64,000 bases of DNA from Nordella sp. HKS 07 (GTDB lineage Bacteria > Pseudomonadota > Alphaproteobacteria > Rhizobiales > Aestuariivirgaceae): the NCBI RefSeq assembly GCF_011046735.1, contig NZ_CP049258.1, forward strand, positions 310,001 through 374,000, read 5' to 3'. Shown here piece by piece: positions 52,315-61,239 of this stretch. The notes under the pieces were generated by a model that saw nothing but the letters and a program-made list of their open reading frames with translations, had not been told where the DNA came from and ran no database searches. Numbering within the stretch: the stretch's first letter is position 1; each line of letters opens with the position of its first letter. Position numbers and translations under genes: made by a program.

Positions 52315-53233
52315 GGGCGCCACCTCCGGACCTCGATGTATTGCGGACATAGAGGAGCATCGCGACGAGAATGATGATGACAAGGGTAATCGATAGCGCC
52401 GCGCCGAGCGGCCAATTTCGTCCCTGGCCAAACTGCAGTTCGATCAGATTGCCGACCATGAGACCCTGGCCGCCGCCAAGAACGCGCGGGATCACGTAAG
52501 AGGATAGCGCCGGCACGAATACAAGGATGGAGCCGGCGATGATGCCGGGCTTCACCAGCGGAATGATGATCCGCCATAGCACGCCGAAACTCGACGCATA
52601 GAGATCATACCCGGCCTCAATCAGACGGAAGTCCAGTTTTTCAAGGCTGGCATAGAGCGGCAGAACCATGAGCGGCAAGAACACATAGGTCATTCCCAGC
52701 ATGATGGCGAAGTCGGTGAACATCATCTGGATCGGCGCCGAAGTGACGCCGAGCTTCATCAGGATCGTATTGATGATGCCTTCCGCGCGGATCACTTCCT
52801 GGATCGCAAAAGTGCGGATGAGCATGTTCGTCCAGGAGGGGATGGTGATGAGGAACAGCCATAGAGAGCGGCTGCGTGGGGCGCGTGTCGCGATGAAATA
52901 GGCTGTCGGAAATCCCAAGACGAGGCAGAGGATCATCGTGGCGAAGGCGAGCTTGGCGCTGCGCCAGAAGATCGAGAAGTGCGCGTCTGCGATCGAGACC
53001 GTGCCGTCGAATATATCGCGCGTGAAGAGGACGTCGAACCAGGCCTTCGTCGAAAATTCCCACCTCACGTCGCCATGGCTGCCCGGCGCGAGAAAGGAAT
53101 AGACCACCACGATGACCAGGGGGCCGGCACCAGCCGCCAGGATGAGGAGAAGGGCAGGCGCGCTGAGAAGCCAACGATCCCGGATTTCCTTCTTCTTCCG
53201 TCGTTCGCTGACTTTCTCGGTCCTGATCGACAT
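52307..53233 (-). CDS. ABC transporter permease, PotB/PotH type
   Basis: A 308-residue permease. A basic N-terminal tail (EKVSERRKKKEIRDRW) precedes six hydrophobic helices; the docking loop is LIEAGYDLYASSFGVLWRIIIPLVKPG near residue 207. Its start is 2 bases after the ATPase stop, and its end overlaps the next permease, so the set is one operon. Confidence 0.92.
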   Translation of the reverse strand: MSIRTEKVSERRKKKEIRDRWLLSAPALLLILAAGAGPLVIVVVYSFLAPGSHGDVRWEFSTKAWFDVLFTRDIFDGTVSIADAHFSIFWRSAKLAFATMILCLVLGFPTAYFIATRAPRSRSLWLFLITIPSWTNMLIRTFAIQEVIRAEGIINTILMKLGVTSAPIQMMFTDFAIMLGMTYVFLPLMVLPLYASLEKLDFRLIEAGYDLYASSFGVLWRIIIPLVKPGIIAGSILVFVPALSSYVIPRVLGGGQGLMVGNLIELQFGQGRNWPLGAALSITLVIIILVAMLLYVRNTSRSGGGAHG

Positions 53234-53235
53234 GA

Positions 53236-54333
53236 CTAGTCCTTCAATATCCGTGCGACGTCGTCATTGACGGCGATTCCGACGCGTTCCTGCCTGGAGA
53301 ATCCGCATGGGCCGCTCTTGGCGTTCTGCTGGCGCACGATGAATGTGCCGCCGCCATCGACTTTGACGTGGAAATGGTTGTCCGTGCCGAGATAAACGAG
53401 ATCGTCGAGCACGCCCTCCAGGACGCCCGAGCCCGGCGGGCCGAGACGTGCATGCTCCGGGCGAATGGCGATGGCGACTTTGCCCTTCGGTGTGAGGTCA
53501 TCCGGATAGGTCGCGCAGATAACTGCGCCGGAGCAGAGCCGCAGGCGAGCCTTGTTGCCGGAGACGGAGAGGACTTCAGCCTCGAGGAAATTGGTCTCGC
53601 CGATAAACTCGGCGACGAAGCGTTCGGCCGGACGATCATAGATATCCCAGGGCGTCCCGACCTGGCGAACCGTTCCCGCCGATATGACGGCGATACGGTC
53701 GGACATGGCGAGGGCTTCCTCCTGGTCATGCGTGACGAAGACGAAGGTGATTCCTGTTTCGAGCTGCAGTCGCTTCAGTTCTATCTGCATGGATTTGCGC
53801 AGCTTGAGGTCGAGCGCAGAAAGCGGCTCGTCGAGCAGCAGCACTTTCGGCCGCGGCGCGAGCGCGCGGGCCAGTGCCACGCGCTGCTGTTGGCCGCCGG
53901 AAAGCTGAGTCACCGGATTATCCCCACGCCCTTCCAAATGCACGAGCCTCAGCATGTCCTTGACGGCAGCATCGATCTCCGCCTTCGGCTTGCCGAGCAT
54001 CCTGAGGCCGAAGCCGATATTCTCGGCGACCGTCAGATGCGGAAAGAGAGCGTAATTCTGAAAGACGGTATTGACCGGGCGCTGGTTCGGCAAAAGGGCG
54101 GAAATGTCGGTTCCGTCGAGCAGGATTTGCCCTTCGGTAGGCAGCTCGAAGCCAGCGATCATCCGCAGAAGGGTGGTCTTTCCACAGCCCGATGGACCAA
54201 GAAGAGTGAAGAATTCGTTCGAGTGGATATCCAGCGTCACGTCGTTGACGGCCTGGAAAGTGTCGAAACATTTCTTGACGCCGCGCATGCCAATGGCGCC
54301 GCCATGGGCTGCGGTCGGCCGGATATCAGTCAT
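53236..54333 (-). CDS. ABC transporter ATP-binding protein, PotA/PotG type
   Basis: A 365-residue ATPase: Walker [10 protein letters not shown] near residue 46, Q-loop [13 protein letters not shown], signature [15 protein letters not shown], Walker [13 protein letters not shown], and a C-terminal TOBE domain ([15 protein letters not shown]). First gene of the importer operon. All motifs are canonical, unlike the CSGG variant in the first system. Confidence 0.94.
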   Translation of the reverse strand: MTDIRPTAAHGGAIGMRGVKKCFDTFQAVNDVTLDIHSNEFFTLLGPSGCGKTTLLRMIAGFELPTEGQILLDGTDISALLPNQRPVNTVFQNYALFPHLTVAENIGFGLRMLGKPKAEIDAAVKDMLRLVHLEGRGDNPVTQLSGGQQQRVALARALAPRPKVLLLDEPLSALDLKLRKSMQIELKRLQLETGITFVFVTHDQEEALAMSDRIAVISAGTVRQVGTPWDIYDRPAERFVAEFIGETNFLEAEVLSVSGNKARLRLCSGAVICATYPDDLTPKGKVAIAIRPEHARLGPPGSGVLEGVLDDLVYLGTDNHFHVKVDGGGTFIVRQQNAKSGPCGFSRQERVGIAVNDDVARILKD

Positions 54334-54582
54334 CGGCTCCCCGTTTCTCGACCGGCGCCCGAGCTTTCTCTGCCCAATCTGCCGACTGTGTTCTGTTCAG
54401 CCGCTGATCGCGGCTTTACGTGGTAGGCTTGTCAGTTCTGTATAAAAACAACCTCGGGCTCGTGCTTTTGATGGGTGCTGCCGATGGGGAAGCAGACTTC
54501 TGGAGCCGCGGAGCCGTCTGCTTATTCAGGCTGCCGACGCATAGTGGTCAACGCCATCCTGACATGATTTCGCGTTGTTCGC

Positions 54583-55404
54583 TCATCGAGACAAGCCTGG
54601 GAACCTGTCTATGATGAGAGCCGCCCGATACGGCGTCTCGCCATACCAGCACATTCGTTCAAGCATGGAATCCCGGATCGGCAGATCAACGACATCGACC
54701 GGAGCTTCAAGCCCGTCAGGCTGGAACCAAGGGTCGTTGACGATGAAGTGGTCACCATCCACTGCATGTACCAGTATCCAATGGGGTACCACCCGACCGT
54801 GTGTCTCCATCTGATCAATCAAGACGATGGCGGTCGAGCCCCTCTCGATCGTTTGCCTCAACTCGGCGATCGCGAACGCACGAATATCCACCTTGACGCC
54901 CGCGGCCAATACACGCCGCTTGAACTCAGACTGGACGAATCCGATCAGCTCGCGGTCCTTTTCCGTGTCGTCCCGCTCAATAAGGACAGGATCGTCGGTG
55001 CTCATCAGCATGTGCAATCGATATCCACGAGATGCGGCGGCAATGGCCAGACCATATGGATCGCACCCACCGGGCCCGTCCGACGACGCTATGGTCGTCG
55101 CCTCGCGCCAAAGCGCCAATTCCAGGGATCGGTCCATGGCCACGGCACTGCTGCAGCTGGCGAAAGCCATCATCAGACATGCCGGTCCGCAGGTAAAACC
55201 CGTCGACTGCGTATAAATCGGCACTACGGAGTTTGCCGTCGATTTGTAGTCCCCGATCGAGCGTTGGGAATACACCGCTCCCGGCGCCGCAGGAGGGATC
55301 CCAATGAGCGACCGAAAGCTCTCCGGAACGTCGTCTTCCTTGGTATCCGAGCTTATGCGCCACACCCGGACGTCGTTGTCACGCGATGCCACCCTCGGCA
55401 TCAT
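54583..55404 (-). CDS. Peptidase C39-like protein (DUF3335 type)
   Basis: A 273-residue protein with a papain-like C39 fold. SVVPIYTQSTGFTCGPACLMMAFAS (near residue 57) holds the catalytic Cys, and VVPHWILVHAVDGDHFIVNDPW (near residue 202) the His and Asn/Asp. The N-terminal 45 residues have no clear family. Relatives in other bacteria occur beside GNAT or ATP-grasp enzymes, hinting at peptide processing, but none is adjacent here. It overlaps a small upstream frame at 55379 by 26 bases. Start could be 55404 or the GTG further in. Confidence 0.8.
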   Translation of the reverse strand: MMPRVASRDNDVRVWRISSDTKEDDVPESFRSLIGIPPAAPGAVYSQRSIGDYKSTANSVVPIYTQSTGFTCGPACLMMAFASCSSAVAMDRSLELALWREATTIASSDGPGGCDPYGLAIAAASRGYRLHMLMSTDDPVLIERDDTEKDRELIGFVQSEFKRRVLAAGVKVDIRAFAIAELRQTIERGSTAIVLIDQMETHGRVVPHWILVHAVDGDHFIVNDPWFQPDGLEAPVDVVDLPIRDSMLERMCWYGETPYRAALIIDRFPGLSR

Positions 55405-55627
55405 CTGGATTGATCCACACGCAGGCGATCCTGAGCATCGTGGTCGTGCGACGTCGGCATCCTACAATCAAGCCGACGACGACGGCCCCCTCAAGCGCCG
55501 TCCAGACCAGTCGACCGCGTGCCGATAGCGTTGACGCCAAGCGTGCCCTCACTGCTGCGGGCACTGTCGCCGGGACCGAGACTTCCTGGCCATCAGAATG
55601 TCGCACGACAATTACGGACTTCGCCAT
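55379..55627 (-). CDS. Small hypothetical protein upstream of the C39-like peptidase
   Basis: An 82-codon frame from ATG 55627, with AAGGA about 8 bases upstream. MAKSVIVVRHSDGQEVSVPA opens the product; a hydrophobic segment ALEGAVVVGLIVG is followed by CRRRTTTMLRIACVW and a short acidic tail. The stop lies inside the peptidase gene, so the two would be translationally coupled. A leader-like hydrophobic GxxxG stretch followed by a basic region makes it a possible peptidase substrate, but this is speculative; chance coding is equally open. Confidence 0.38.
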   Translation of the reverse strand: MAKSVIVVRHSDGQEVSVPATVPAAVRARLASTLSARGRLVWTALEGAVVVGLIVGCRRRTTTMLRIACVWINPDDAEGGIA

Positions 55628-56041
55628 CCTCGCGTCCTTGTGGCCGGACCGACCAGTCGTCGCATTCATCCAGCGCCCCCGTATTACCAAGCGGCAGAAA
55701 TAGTGGGGTCCGCTCCAGGCCGTCAAACGACTTATAGGCATGAATTCATTCCACCAGGGAATGCGGTTCATCCTCCGAAATCACCCGTGCCTCGGCGAGA
55801 ATCCATCGCGAAGCATCTGGAGCTGTCGGACCACGAGACGGCTATTGAGGATCCCTCTCCCCCAGCGGGGGAGAGGGTTAGGGTGAGGAGGAACCAGCGG
55901 CACAATCTTGATGCGATGTCGGAACGATTGCCGTCAGTTCCCCCTCACCCTCCCGATGCTTCGCATCGGGTCCCTCCCTCTCCCCCGTTGGCGGCGAGGA
56001 GATAAACGCACCCGACACAAGATGTGTGAATCCGATAGCGA
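55628..56041. other. Intergenic region with REP-like element
   Basis: About 410 bp. A palindromic element fills 55853-56001. The rest (55628-55852) shows no supported gene on either strand. Confidence 0.5.
55853..56001. repeat. REP-like inverted repeat
   Basis: CCCTCTCCCCCAGCGGGGGA (55853-55872) with GGGTGAGGAGG after it pairs imperfectly with CCCCCTCACCCTCCC (55940-55954) and the CCCTCTCCCCCG near 55976. An inner hairpin CCCGATGCTTCGCATCGGG lies at 55952-55970. Same general design as 50036-50222. Confidence 0.6.
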
Positions 56042-57049
56042 CTATGTGGGTCCGTAATTCACGCTCACCGTCCTACCGGTGCGGATCGATCCGAAGGCCG
56101 CATCGGCGATGATGAGCGCCTTGCGGCCGTCCTCGAAATCGACCGTCGGCGGCAGGCCCTTGTTGGTGCGGTCTATGAATTCATTGAGCTCGTCGAGATA
56201 GGCCTGCATATAGCGCTCGATGAAGAAGTAATGGAGCGGTCCGAGCGCCTGGGTCGCGGCAGCACCGCTGCGCTTCAGCATATTGGGCATCGGGTTGTCC
56301 GACTGCACCATGCCCTTCGAGCCGAAGGCTTCGACCCGCTGGTCATAGCCATAGACGCAGCGCCGCGAGTTGTTGATGTGGACAAGCGCGCCGGACTGCG
56401 CCTTCATCGTCACCATGACAGTGTCATAGTCGTTGAGCGTGGCGACCACCGGATCGACCTTCACGCTGCCGGTGGCCGAGACCTCCACCGGCTCCTCGCC
56501 CAGGATGAAGCGCGCCAGGTCGAAATCATGGATGGTCATGTCGCGGAAAATGCCGCCCGAGCCCTGGAGGATCGGCATGGGCGCCAGCTCCGGGTCGCGG
56601 CTGGTGATGATGAGCACTTCGAGCGTCCCGATCTCGCCGGCGGCCACCGCCTGCCGCACCGCGCGATGCGTCGCGTCATAGCGCCGATTGAAACCGATCT
56701 GCACCGGCACCTTGCTTCCCGCTATATCCCGGCGGCATTGCTCCACTTTCCGGATGTCGAGATCGATCGGCTTCTCGCACAGGATCGACTTGCCGGCTCT
56801 GGCGGAGGCGGTGATCAGGGGCACATGCGTGTCGGTCGAGGACGCGATCAGCACGGCGCCCACGGACGCATCAGCAAGAGCCGCCTCGATGCTCGCCGCC
56901 GTCCTGGCGCCATGCCGGGATGCCACTTTTTCCGCCGCGTCCTTGTTGACGTCGAATACCCAGGCGAGCTCCGCCTGCGGATTGGCGGCGATATTGGCCG
57001 CATGCATGGCGCCGATGCGCCCTGCTCCAAAAAGCGCGAACTTCAGCAT
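56042..57049 (-). CDS. Gfo/Idh/MocA-family dehydrogenase (inositol 2-dehydrogenase-like)
   Basis: A 335-residue NAD(P)-dependent oxidoreductase. ALFGAGRIGAMHAANIA (residues 4-20) binds the dinucleotide, CEKPIDLD near residue 92 holds the conserved Lys, and GGIFRDMTIHDFDLARFI (near residue 165) the catalytic Asp-His type residues. Close to IolG in layout. The gene is divergent from a ribose/fructose-type importer, so it probably oxidises the imported cyclitol or sugar. The true substrate is not set by the sequence. Confidence 0.88.
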   Translation of the reverse strand: MLKFALFGAGRIGAMHAANIAANPQAELAWVFDVNKDAAEKVASRHGARTAASIEAALADASVGAVLIASSTDTHVPLITASARAGKSILCEKPIDLDIRKVEQCRRDIAGSKVPVQIGFNRRYDATHRAVRQAVAAGEIGTLEVLIITSRDPELAPMPILQGSGGIFRDMTIHDFDLARFILGEEPVEVSATGSVKVDPVVATLNDYDTVMVTMKAQSGALVHINNSRRCVYGYDQRVEAFGSKGMVQSDNPMPNMLKRSGAAATQALGPLHYFFIERYMQAYLDELNEFIDRTNKGLPPTVDFEDGRKALIIADAAFGSIRTGRTVSVNYGPT

Positions 57050-57231
57050 GTCCGAAGCCTCATCCGAATGGCTGATGGATTGATGGGAAAATCTTAAGGA
57101 TTGCCTTTAGTATGACAAATATGCCTATCGCGTGTGAAGGCGCTCGACAAGCCCGTCGAAGCTATGCAAAATCCCGGCCGGGTAGTTTTTCGTGAAGCCG
57201 GCCGCCAGAGCAGGCACGATGGGAGGTCCCC

Positions 57232-57972
57232 TTGGCTTTGCTCGACATACGTGACGTGTCGAAGAACTTCGGTGCCATCCAGGCCCTGAGCGAGGTCAGC
57301 TTTTCGCTCGAGCCGGGTGAGGTGGTGGGCTTGATGGGCGACAATGGCGCCGGCAAATCCACCATGGTCAAGCTCATCGCCGGCAATTTCCCGCCAAGCG
57401 AAGGCGAGATCGCGGTCGAGGACGAGGTCTGCCATTTCCACAAGCCGATCGAGGCGCGCGGCAAAGGCATCGAGGTCGTCTATCAGGACCTGGCAATCGC
57501 CGACAATCTCACCGCCGCCGAGAATGTGTTCCTGGGTCGCGAGGTGAAGAAGGGCGTCTGGCCCTTTCGCGTCCTCGACAAGCAGGCGATGATCGAGCGC
57601 TCCGCCGCCCTCTTCCAGGAGCTCAAATCCGAGACCCGACCGCGCGATCTGGTGCGCAAGATGTCGGGCGGACAGCGGCAGGCGGTCGCCATCGCCCGCA
57701 CCCGGCTCTCCCGGGCCAAGCTCGTTCTGATGGACGAGCCGACCGCCGCCATTTCGGTGCGCCAGGTGGCGGAAGTGCTCGAACTGATCCGCCGCTTGAA
57801 ATCGCAAGGCGTGGCGGTGATGCTGATCAGCCACCGCATGCCCGACGTCTTCGCGGTGAGCGACCGCATCATCGTTCTGCGCCGCGGCGCCAAGGTCGCC
57901 GACAAGCACACGTCAGACACCTCGCCGGAAGAGATCACCGGCCTCATCACGGGAGCGATCCGTGTCGCCTAA
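57232..57972 (+). CDS. Sugar ABC transporter ATP-binding protein (single-domain, FrcA/XylG-like)
   Basis: A 246-residue ATPase with one nucleotide-binding domain: Walker A GDNGAGKST near residue 37, Q-loop VVYQDLAIADNL, signature KMSGGQRQAVAIAR, Walker B LVLMDEPTAAI. Most ribose-type importers have a double-domain RbsA; this single-domain form is like the rhizobial fructose FrcA. Note the Ala in DEPTAA where Leu/Ala varies. The start is TTG 57232, with GGGAGGT 5 bases before it; the only nearby ATG (57219) is out of frame. Confidence 0.9.
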   Translation: MALLDIRDVSKNFGAIQALSEVSFSLEPGEVVGLMGDNGAGKSTMVKLIAGNFPPSEGEIAVEDEVCHFHKPIEARGKGIEVVYQDLAIADNLTAAENVFLGREVKKGVWPFRVLDKQAMIERSAALFQELKSETRPRDLVRKMSGGQRQAVAIARTRLSRAKLVLMDEPTAAISVRQVAEVLELIRRLKSQGVAVMLISHRMPDVFAVSDRIIVLRRGAKVADKHTSDTSPEEITGLITGAIRVA

Positions 57973-59074
57973 AACCGCTCAAGCCACCGCCGAAACCGAC
58001 CACGCCGCGATCTCTGATGTCGCCGAGAGCCGCGAGCAGACCTGGCTGAACAAGCTCTTCGCCAGCCAGTCCTTCTGGGTCTCGGTGGCGCTCGCTATCC
58101 TTTACATCGGCATGGCGCTCTACGAGCCCAACGCCTTCGGCACGGTCGAGAACTTCGCCAACATGACCCGCAATTTCGCGCCCTTCGGCATTATGGCGAT
58201 CGGCATGACGGTGGTCATCATCACCGGCGGCATCGATCTCTCGATCGGCTCGATCATGGGCCTCGTCGCCATCGTCGCCGGGCTTTTCCTCACCTGGGAG
58301 TATCCCTGGTACGTCGCCTTCGGCGCCGGCCTCGCCGCCGGTCTGATCTGCGGCGCCGTAAGCGGCTTCTTCGTGGCCTATGTCGGCATGTCCTCCTTTG
58401 TGGTGACGCTCGGCATGATGGCGATCGCGCGCTCGCTGGCGATCGTAATTTCCGGCAACCAGATGCTCTACAAATTCGGTCCCGACGCCCCGATCGTGAA
58501 GGCGATCGGCCAATGGCGCTGGCCCTTGCATACCGCCGACAGCTGGCTGCCCACCTGGATCCCGCAGCTGTCCTCGCATTTCTGGACCATGGTCGTCTTC
58601 GCGCTGGCAGCCGGCTTCGCTTTCAATTTCACGGCCTGGGGCCGCCACCTCTTCGCCATCGGCGGCAATGAGCAGGCAGCCCGCCTCACCGGCGTGCCCG
58701 TAGATCGCATCAAGTTCCTCGCTTATGTTTTTTCTGCCTTCACCGCCTCCATCGCCTCGCTCCTGATCCTCGGCTATAGTGGCTCGGCCATCAACGCGCT
58801 CGGCCAGTCCTATGAGTTGCGCGTCATCGCCGCCACCGTCATCGGCGGGGCCAATCTGATGGGTGGTGCGGGCACGGCCTTCGGCGCGGTGATCGGCTCG
58901 GCCCTGCTCGAAGTCATCCGCAACGCGCTTCTCATGGCGGGCATCGATTCCAATTGGCAAGGAGCCTTTGTCGGCGCCTTCATCATTCTCGCGGTTCTTC
59001 TCGGCATGCAAAGCGGCGGCAAATCCCTGATCGCCGCCACGTTTGAGAAAATTCTGCCCCGGAAGCACCGCTAG
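57962..59074 (+). CDS. Sugar ABC transporter permease (RbsC/FrcC-like)
   Basis: A 370-residue permease with about ten hydrophobic helices. MTVVIITGGIDLSIGSIMGL (near residue 80) and VVTLGMMAIARSLAIVISG are hallmarks of the RbsC group. The GTG start at 57962 overlaps the ATPase stop by 11 bases, which gives tight coupling. The N-terminal 35 residues are cytoplasmic and acidic (ETDHAAISDVAESREQ). Confidence 0.92.
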   Translation: MSPKTAQATAETDHAAISDVAESREQTWLNKLFASQSFWVSVALAILYIGMALYEPNAFGTVENFANMTRNFAPFGIMAIGMTVVIITGGIDLSIGSIMGLVAIVAGLFLTWEYPWYVAFGAGLAAGLICGAVSGFFVAYVGMSSFVVTLGMMAIARSLAIVISGNQMLYKFGPDAPIVKAIGQWRWPLHTADSWLPTWIPQLSSHFWTMVVFALAAGFAFNFTAWGRHLFAIGGNEQAARLTGVPVDRIKFLAYVFSAFTASIASLLILGYSGSAINALGQSYELRVIAATVIGGANLMGGAGTAFGAVIGSALLEVIRNALLMAGIDSNWQGAFVGAFIILAVLLGMQSGGKSLIAATFEKILPRKHR

Positions 59075-59152
59075 AACAACGGTTCGCGAAGGAGAGAAAA
59101 CACGGACCGTCGGGTTTGACATAACTCAGCAAGAGCAAGTGGAGGATCCCGA

Positions 59153-60163
59153 ATGTTGAAATACCTGACTGGTACGGCGATCATCGCCGGACTTCTCGCT
59201 GTCGGCGCCGCAGGCGCCATGGCGCAACAGAAACTCACTTTCGCGCTGGTGCCAAAGAACATGAACAACCCGTTCTTCGATCAGGCGCGCGACGGCTGCA
59301 AGAAGGCCGAGTCCGAATCGAACGGCGCCTTCGAATGCATGTATATCGGCCCCGGCGAGCATGGCGGCGGCGAAGAGCAGGTGCAGATCGTGCAGGATCT
59401 CGTTGCCAAGAAGGTCGACGGCATTGCCGTGTCGCCCTCCAACGCGGCGGCCATGGCCGTTGCGCTGCAGGCGGCGAAGGAAGCCGGAATTCCGGTGTTC
59501 ACCTGGGACTCCGATGTGCTGCCCGAGAACAAGGACCTGCGCATCGCCTATGTCGGCACCAAGAACTACGATATCGGCGTCAATCTGGCGAAGATCGTGC
59601 AGCAGCTGAAGCCCAAGGGTGGCACGATCTGCATCCAGTCGGGTGGTGCGGCCGCCGCAAATCACAATGAACGCATGCAGGGTATCCGCGACACGCTCTC
59701 CGGCAAGAAGTCGGCGGCGTCGCCCGGCGATCCGCTCAAGGGTGAGAATGGCTGGACCGAGGCGCCGGGCTGCCCGCTCTATACGGACGATGACTTCCCG
59801 CGCTCGGTGCAGCAGCTCGAGGACACGCTCGGCAAGCTTCCCGACCTCGACGCCTTCGTGCCGACCGGCGGCTTCCCGCAATTCATCCCCGACGCCTATC
59901 GAGCGACCGTCACCAAATACAAGGACCGTATCGATTCAGGCAAGCTGGCGCTGGTCGTCGCCGACACGCTTCCCGTTCAGATGGAGCTGATGAAGGAAGG
60001 CCTGTCCAAGGGCCAGGTCGGTCAGCGGCCTTTCGAGATGGGTTACAAGACCATGATGTTCTTCAAGGATATGAAGGACGGCAAGGGCAATCCGACCGAC
60101 CCGACCTATACCGGCCTCGATGTCTGCACGCCGGACACCGCCGACACCTGCATCGGCAAATAA
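59153..60163 (+). CDS. Sugar ABC transporter substrate-binding protein (RbsB/XylF-type)
   Basis: A 336-residue periplasmic protein with a Sec signal (LTGTAIIAGLLAVGAAGAMA, cut before QQK). The core is FALVPKNMNNPFFDQARDGCKKA, VDGIAVSPSNAAAMAVALQAA and IPVFTWDSD. Two Cys pairs (CKK/FEC, and CTPDTADTC at the end) suggest disulfides. It follows the permease by 78 bases with its own GTGGAGGATCC ribosome-binding region. The sugar is not specified by sequence; inositol, fructose or a pentose are candidates from the neighbours. Confidence 0.92.
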   Translation: MLKYLTGTAIIAGLLAVGAAGAMAQQKLTFALVPKNMNNPFFDQARDGCKKAESESNGAFECMYIGPGEHGGGEEQVQIVQDLVAKKVDGIAVSPSNAAAMAVALQAAKEAGIPVFTWDSDVLPENKDLRIAYVGTKNYDIGVNLAKIVQQLKPKGGTICIQSGGAAAANHNERMQGIRDTLSGKKSAASPGDPLKGENGWTEAPGCPLYTDDDFPRSVQQLEDTLGKLPDLDAFVPTGGFPQFIPDAYRATVTKYKDRIDSGKLALVVADTLPVQMELMKEGLSKGQVGQRPFEMGYKTMMFFKDMKDGKGNPTDPTYTGLDVCTPDTADTCIGK

Positions 60164-60174
60164 TCGCGCCTCAT

Positions 60175-60203
60175 GAGCAGGCGGGCTAGTCCCGCCTGCT
60201 CTT
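60175..60203 (+). terminator. Terminator after the sugar importer operon
   Basis: GAGCAGGCGGG (60175-60185) and CCCGCCTGCTC (60191-60201) form a perfect 11-bp stem with a 5-base loop, then TT. It sits 11 bases past the binding-protein stop. Confidence 0.65.
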
Positions 60204-60211
60204 CCCACCTA

Positions 60212-60324
60212 GAGCGCTTCCTGCGAAAGTTACTCGACTTTCGCGAGAAGGAAGCGCTCCAGATATATGTAATCGAGCCTTTTTGTCCCGTTTTGATCGA
60301 ATCTATTGATTCGATCAAAACGGG
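60212..60324. repeat. Two nested palindromes before the SDR gene
   Basis: GAGCGCTTCC (60212-60221) pairs with GGAAGCGCTC (60250-60259), with GCGAAAGT/ACTTTCGC inside. A second perfect 17-bp stem, CCCGTTTTGATCGAATC (60287-60303) and GATTCGATCAAAACGGG (60308-60324), has a TATT loop. Its end is 27 bp before the ATG at 60351. Confidence 0.6.
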
Positions 60325-60350
60325 AAAGGCGCTAGTCTCAAAAGAAGAAC

Positions 60351-61100
60351 ATGACCGATCGTTTTTCCCTCCAAGGCCGCGTGGCGCTGGTGACCGGCGC
60401 TTCGCGCGGGCTCGGCTTCGCTATGGCCGAGGCCCTGAGCGAGCATGGCGCCAAAGTCATCCTCAATGCGCGCGATGAGGTCTCCTTGCGTGCGGCGGCG
60501 GACCGGCTGAAAGCGGGACATCTCGCTTTCGATGTGACGGACCCAAAGCAATGCCATGAGGCACTGGCGAACATCGTCGCCAACCACGGCAAGCTCGACA
60601 TCCTCGTCAACAATGCCGGCATCCAGCACCGCCGCCCGCTGATCGACTGGGAGGATGCCGATTTCGACCGCGTCGTCGCCGTCAATCTCTCCGCCTGCTT
60701 CAGGCTCGCGCGCGATGCGGCACGGCTCATGCTGCCCAATAAATATGGGCGCATCATCAATACCGGATCGGTGGCGGCGATCCTCGGCCGCCCGACCATC
60801 CATGCCTATGCCGCGGCCAAGGCCGGTCTCCATGGCCTCACCCGTTCGATGGCCGCCGAGATCGGCCGGCACGGCGTCACGGTGAATGCCATCGCGCCCG
60901 GCTATTTCGCGACCGAGTTGAACACCGCTCTCCTCGAGGACAAGGCCTTCACCCAATGGGTCGAGAGCCGCACCCCGGCGGGACGCTGGGCCAAGCCCTC
61001 GGAGCTTGGCGGCGCGGTCGTGTTCCTCGCCTCCGACGCCGCCTCCTATGTGAACGGCCATGTTCTGGCCGTCGATGGCGGACTGTCGGTCAGTCTCTAG
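60351..61100 (+). CDS. Short-chain dehydrogenase (gluconate 5-dehydrogenase-like)
   Basis: A 249-residue SDR: VTGASRGLGFAMAEAL (residues 13-28), cofactor choice at LNARDE (Arg, NADP preference likely), NNAGIQHRRPL, TGSVAAILG and YAAAKAGLHG (Tyr-Lys active site). This FSLQGRVALVTGASRGLGFAMA start is typical of gluconate/ketogluconate-type SDRs. It may handle a product of the imported sugar together with the Gfo/Idh/MocA enzyme. A hairpin at 61110-61133 follows. Confidence 0.87.
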   Translation: MTDRFSLQGRVALVTGASRGLGFAMAEALSEHGAKVILNARDEVSLRAAADRLKAGHLAFDVTDPKQCHEALANIVANHGKLDILVNNAGIQHRRPLIDWEDADFDRVVAVNLSACFRLARDAARLMLPNKYGRIINTGSVAAILGRPTIHAYAAAKAGLHGLTRSMAAEIGRHGVTVNAIAPGYFATELNTALLEDKAFTQWVESRTPAGRWAKPSELGGAVVFLASDAASYVNGHVLAVDGGLSVSL

Positions 61101-61109
61101 CGCGCATCC

Positions 61110-61201
61110 CGGCGAAGTGAAATCACTTCGCCGAAAAGGATTCGCGCCAAATCATTATCTTGGAGCAAATCCTTATCGCCAAACTTTGGCGGGATTTGCT
61201 C
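61110..61201. repeat. Hairpins between the SDR and GNAT genes
   Basis: CGGCGAAGTGA (61110-61120) and TCACTTCGCCG (61123-61133) form an 11-bp stem with a 2-base loop. Next, GAGCAAATCC (61163-61172) pairs with GGATTTGCTC (61192-61201) around an inner CGCCAAA-C-TTTGGCG stem. The first could end SDR transcription; the second resembles an interspersed repeat. Confidence 0.5.
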
Positions 61202-61239
61202 GACTTGACATTTCGTGCGGCACAGGCTGGTTACGCGGC

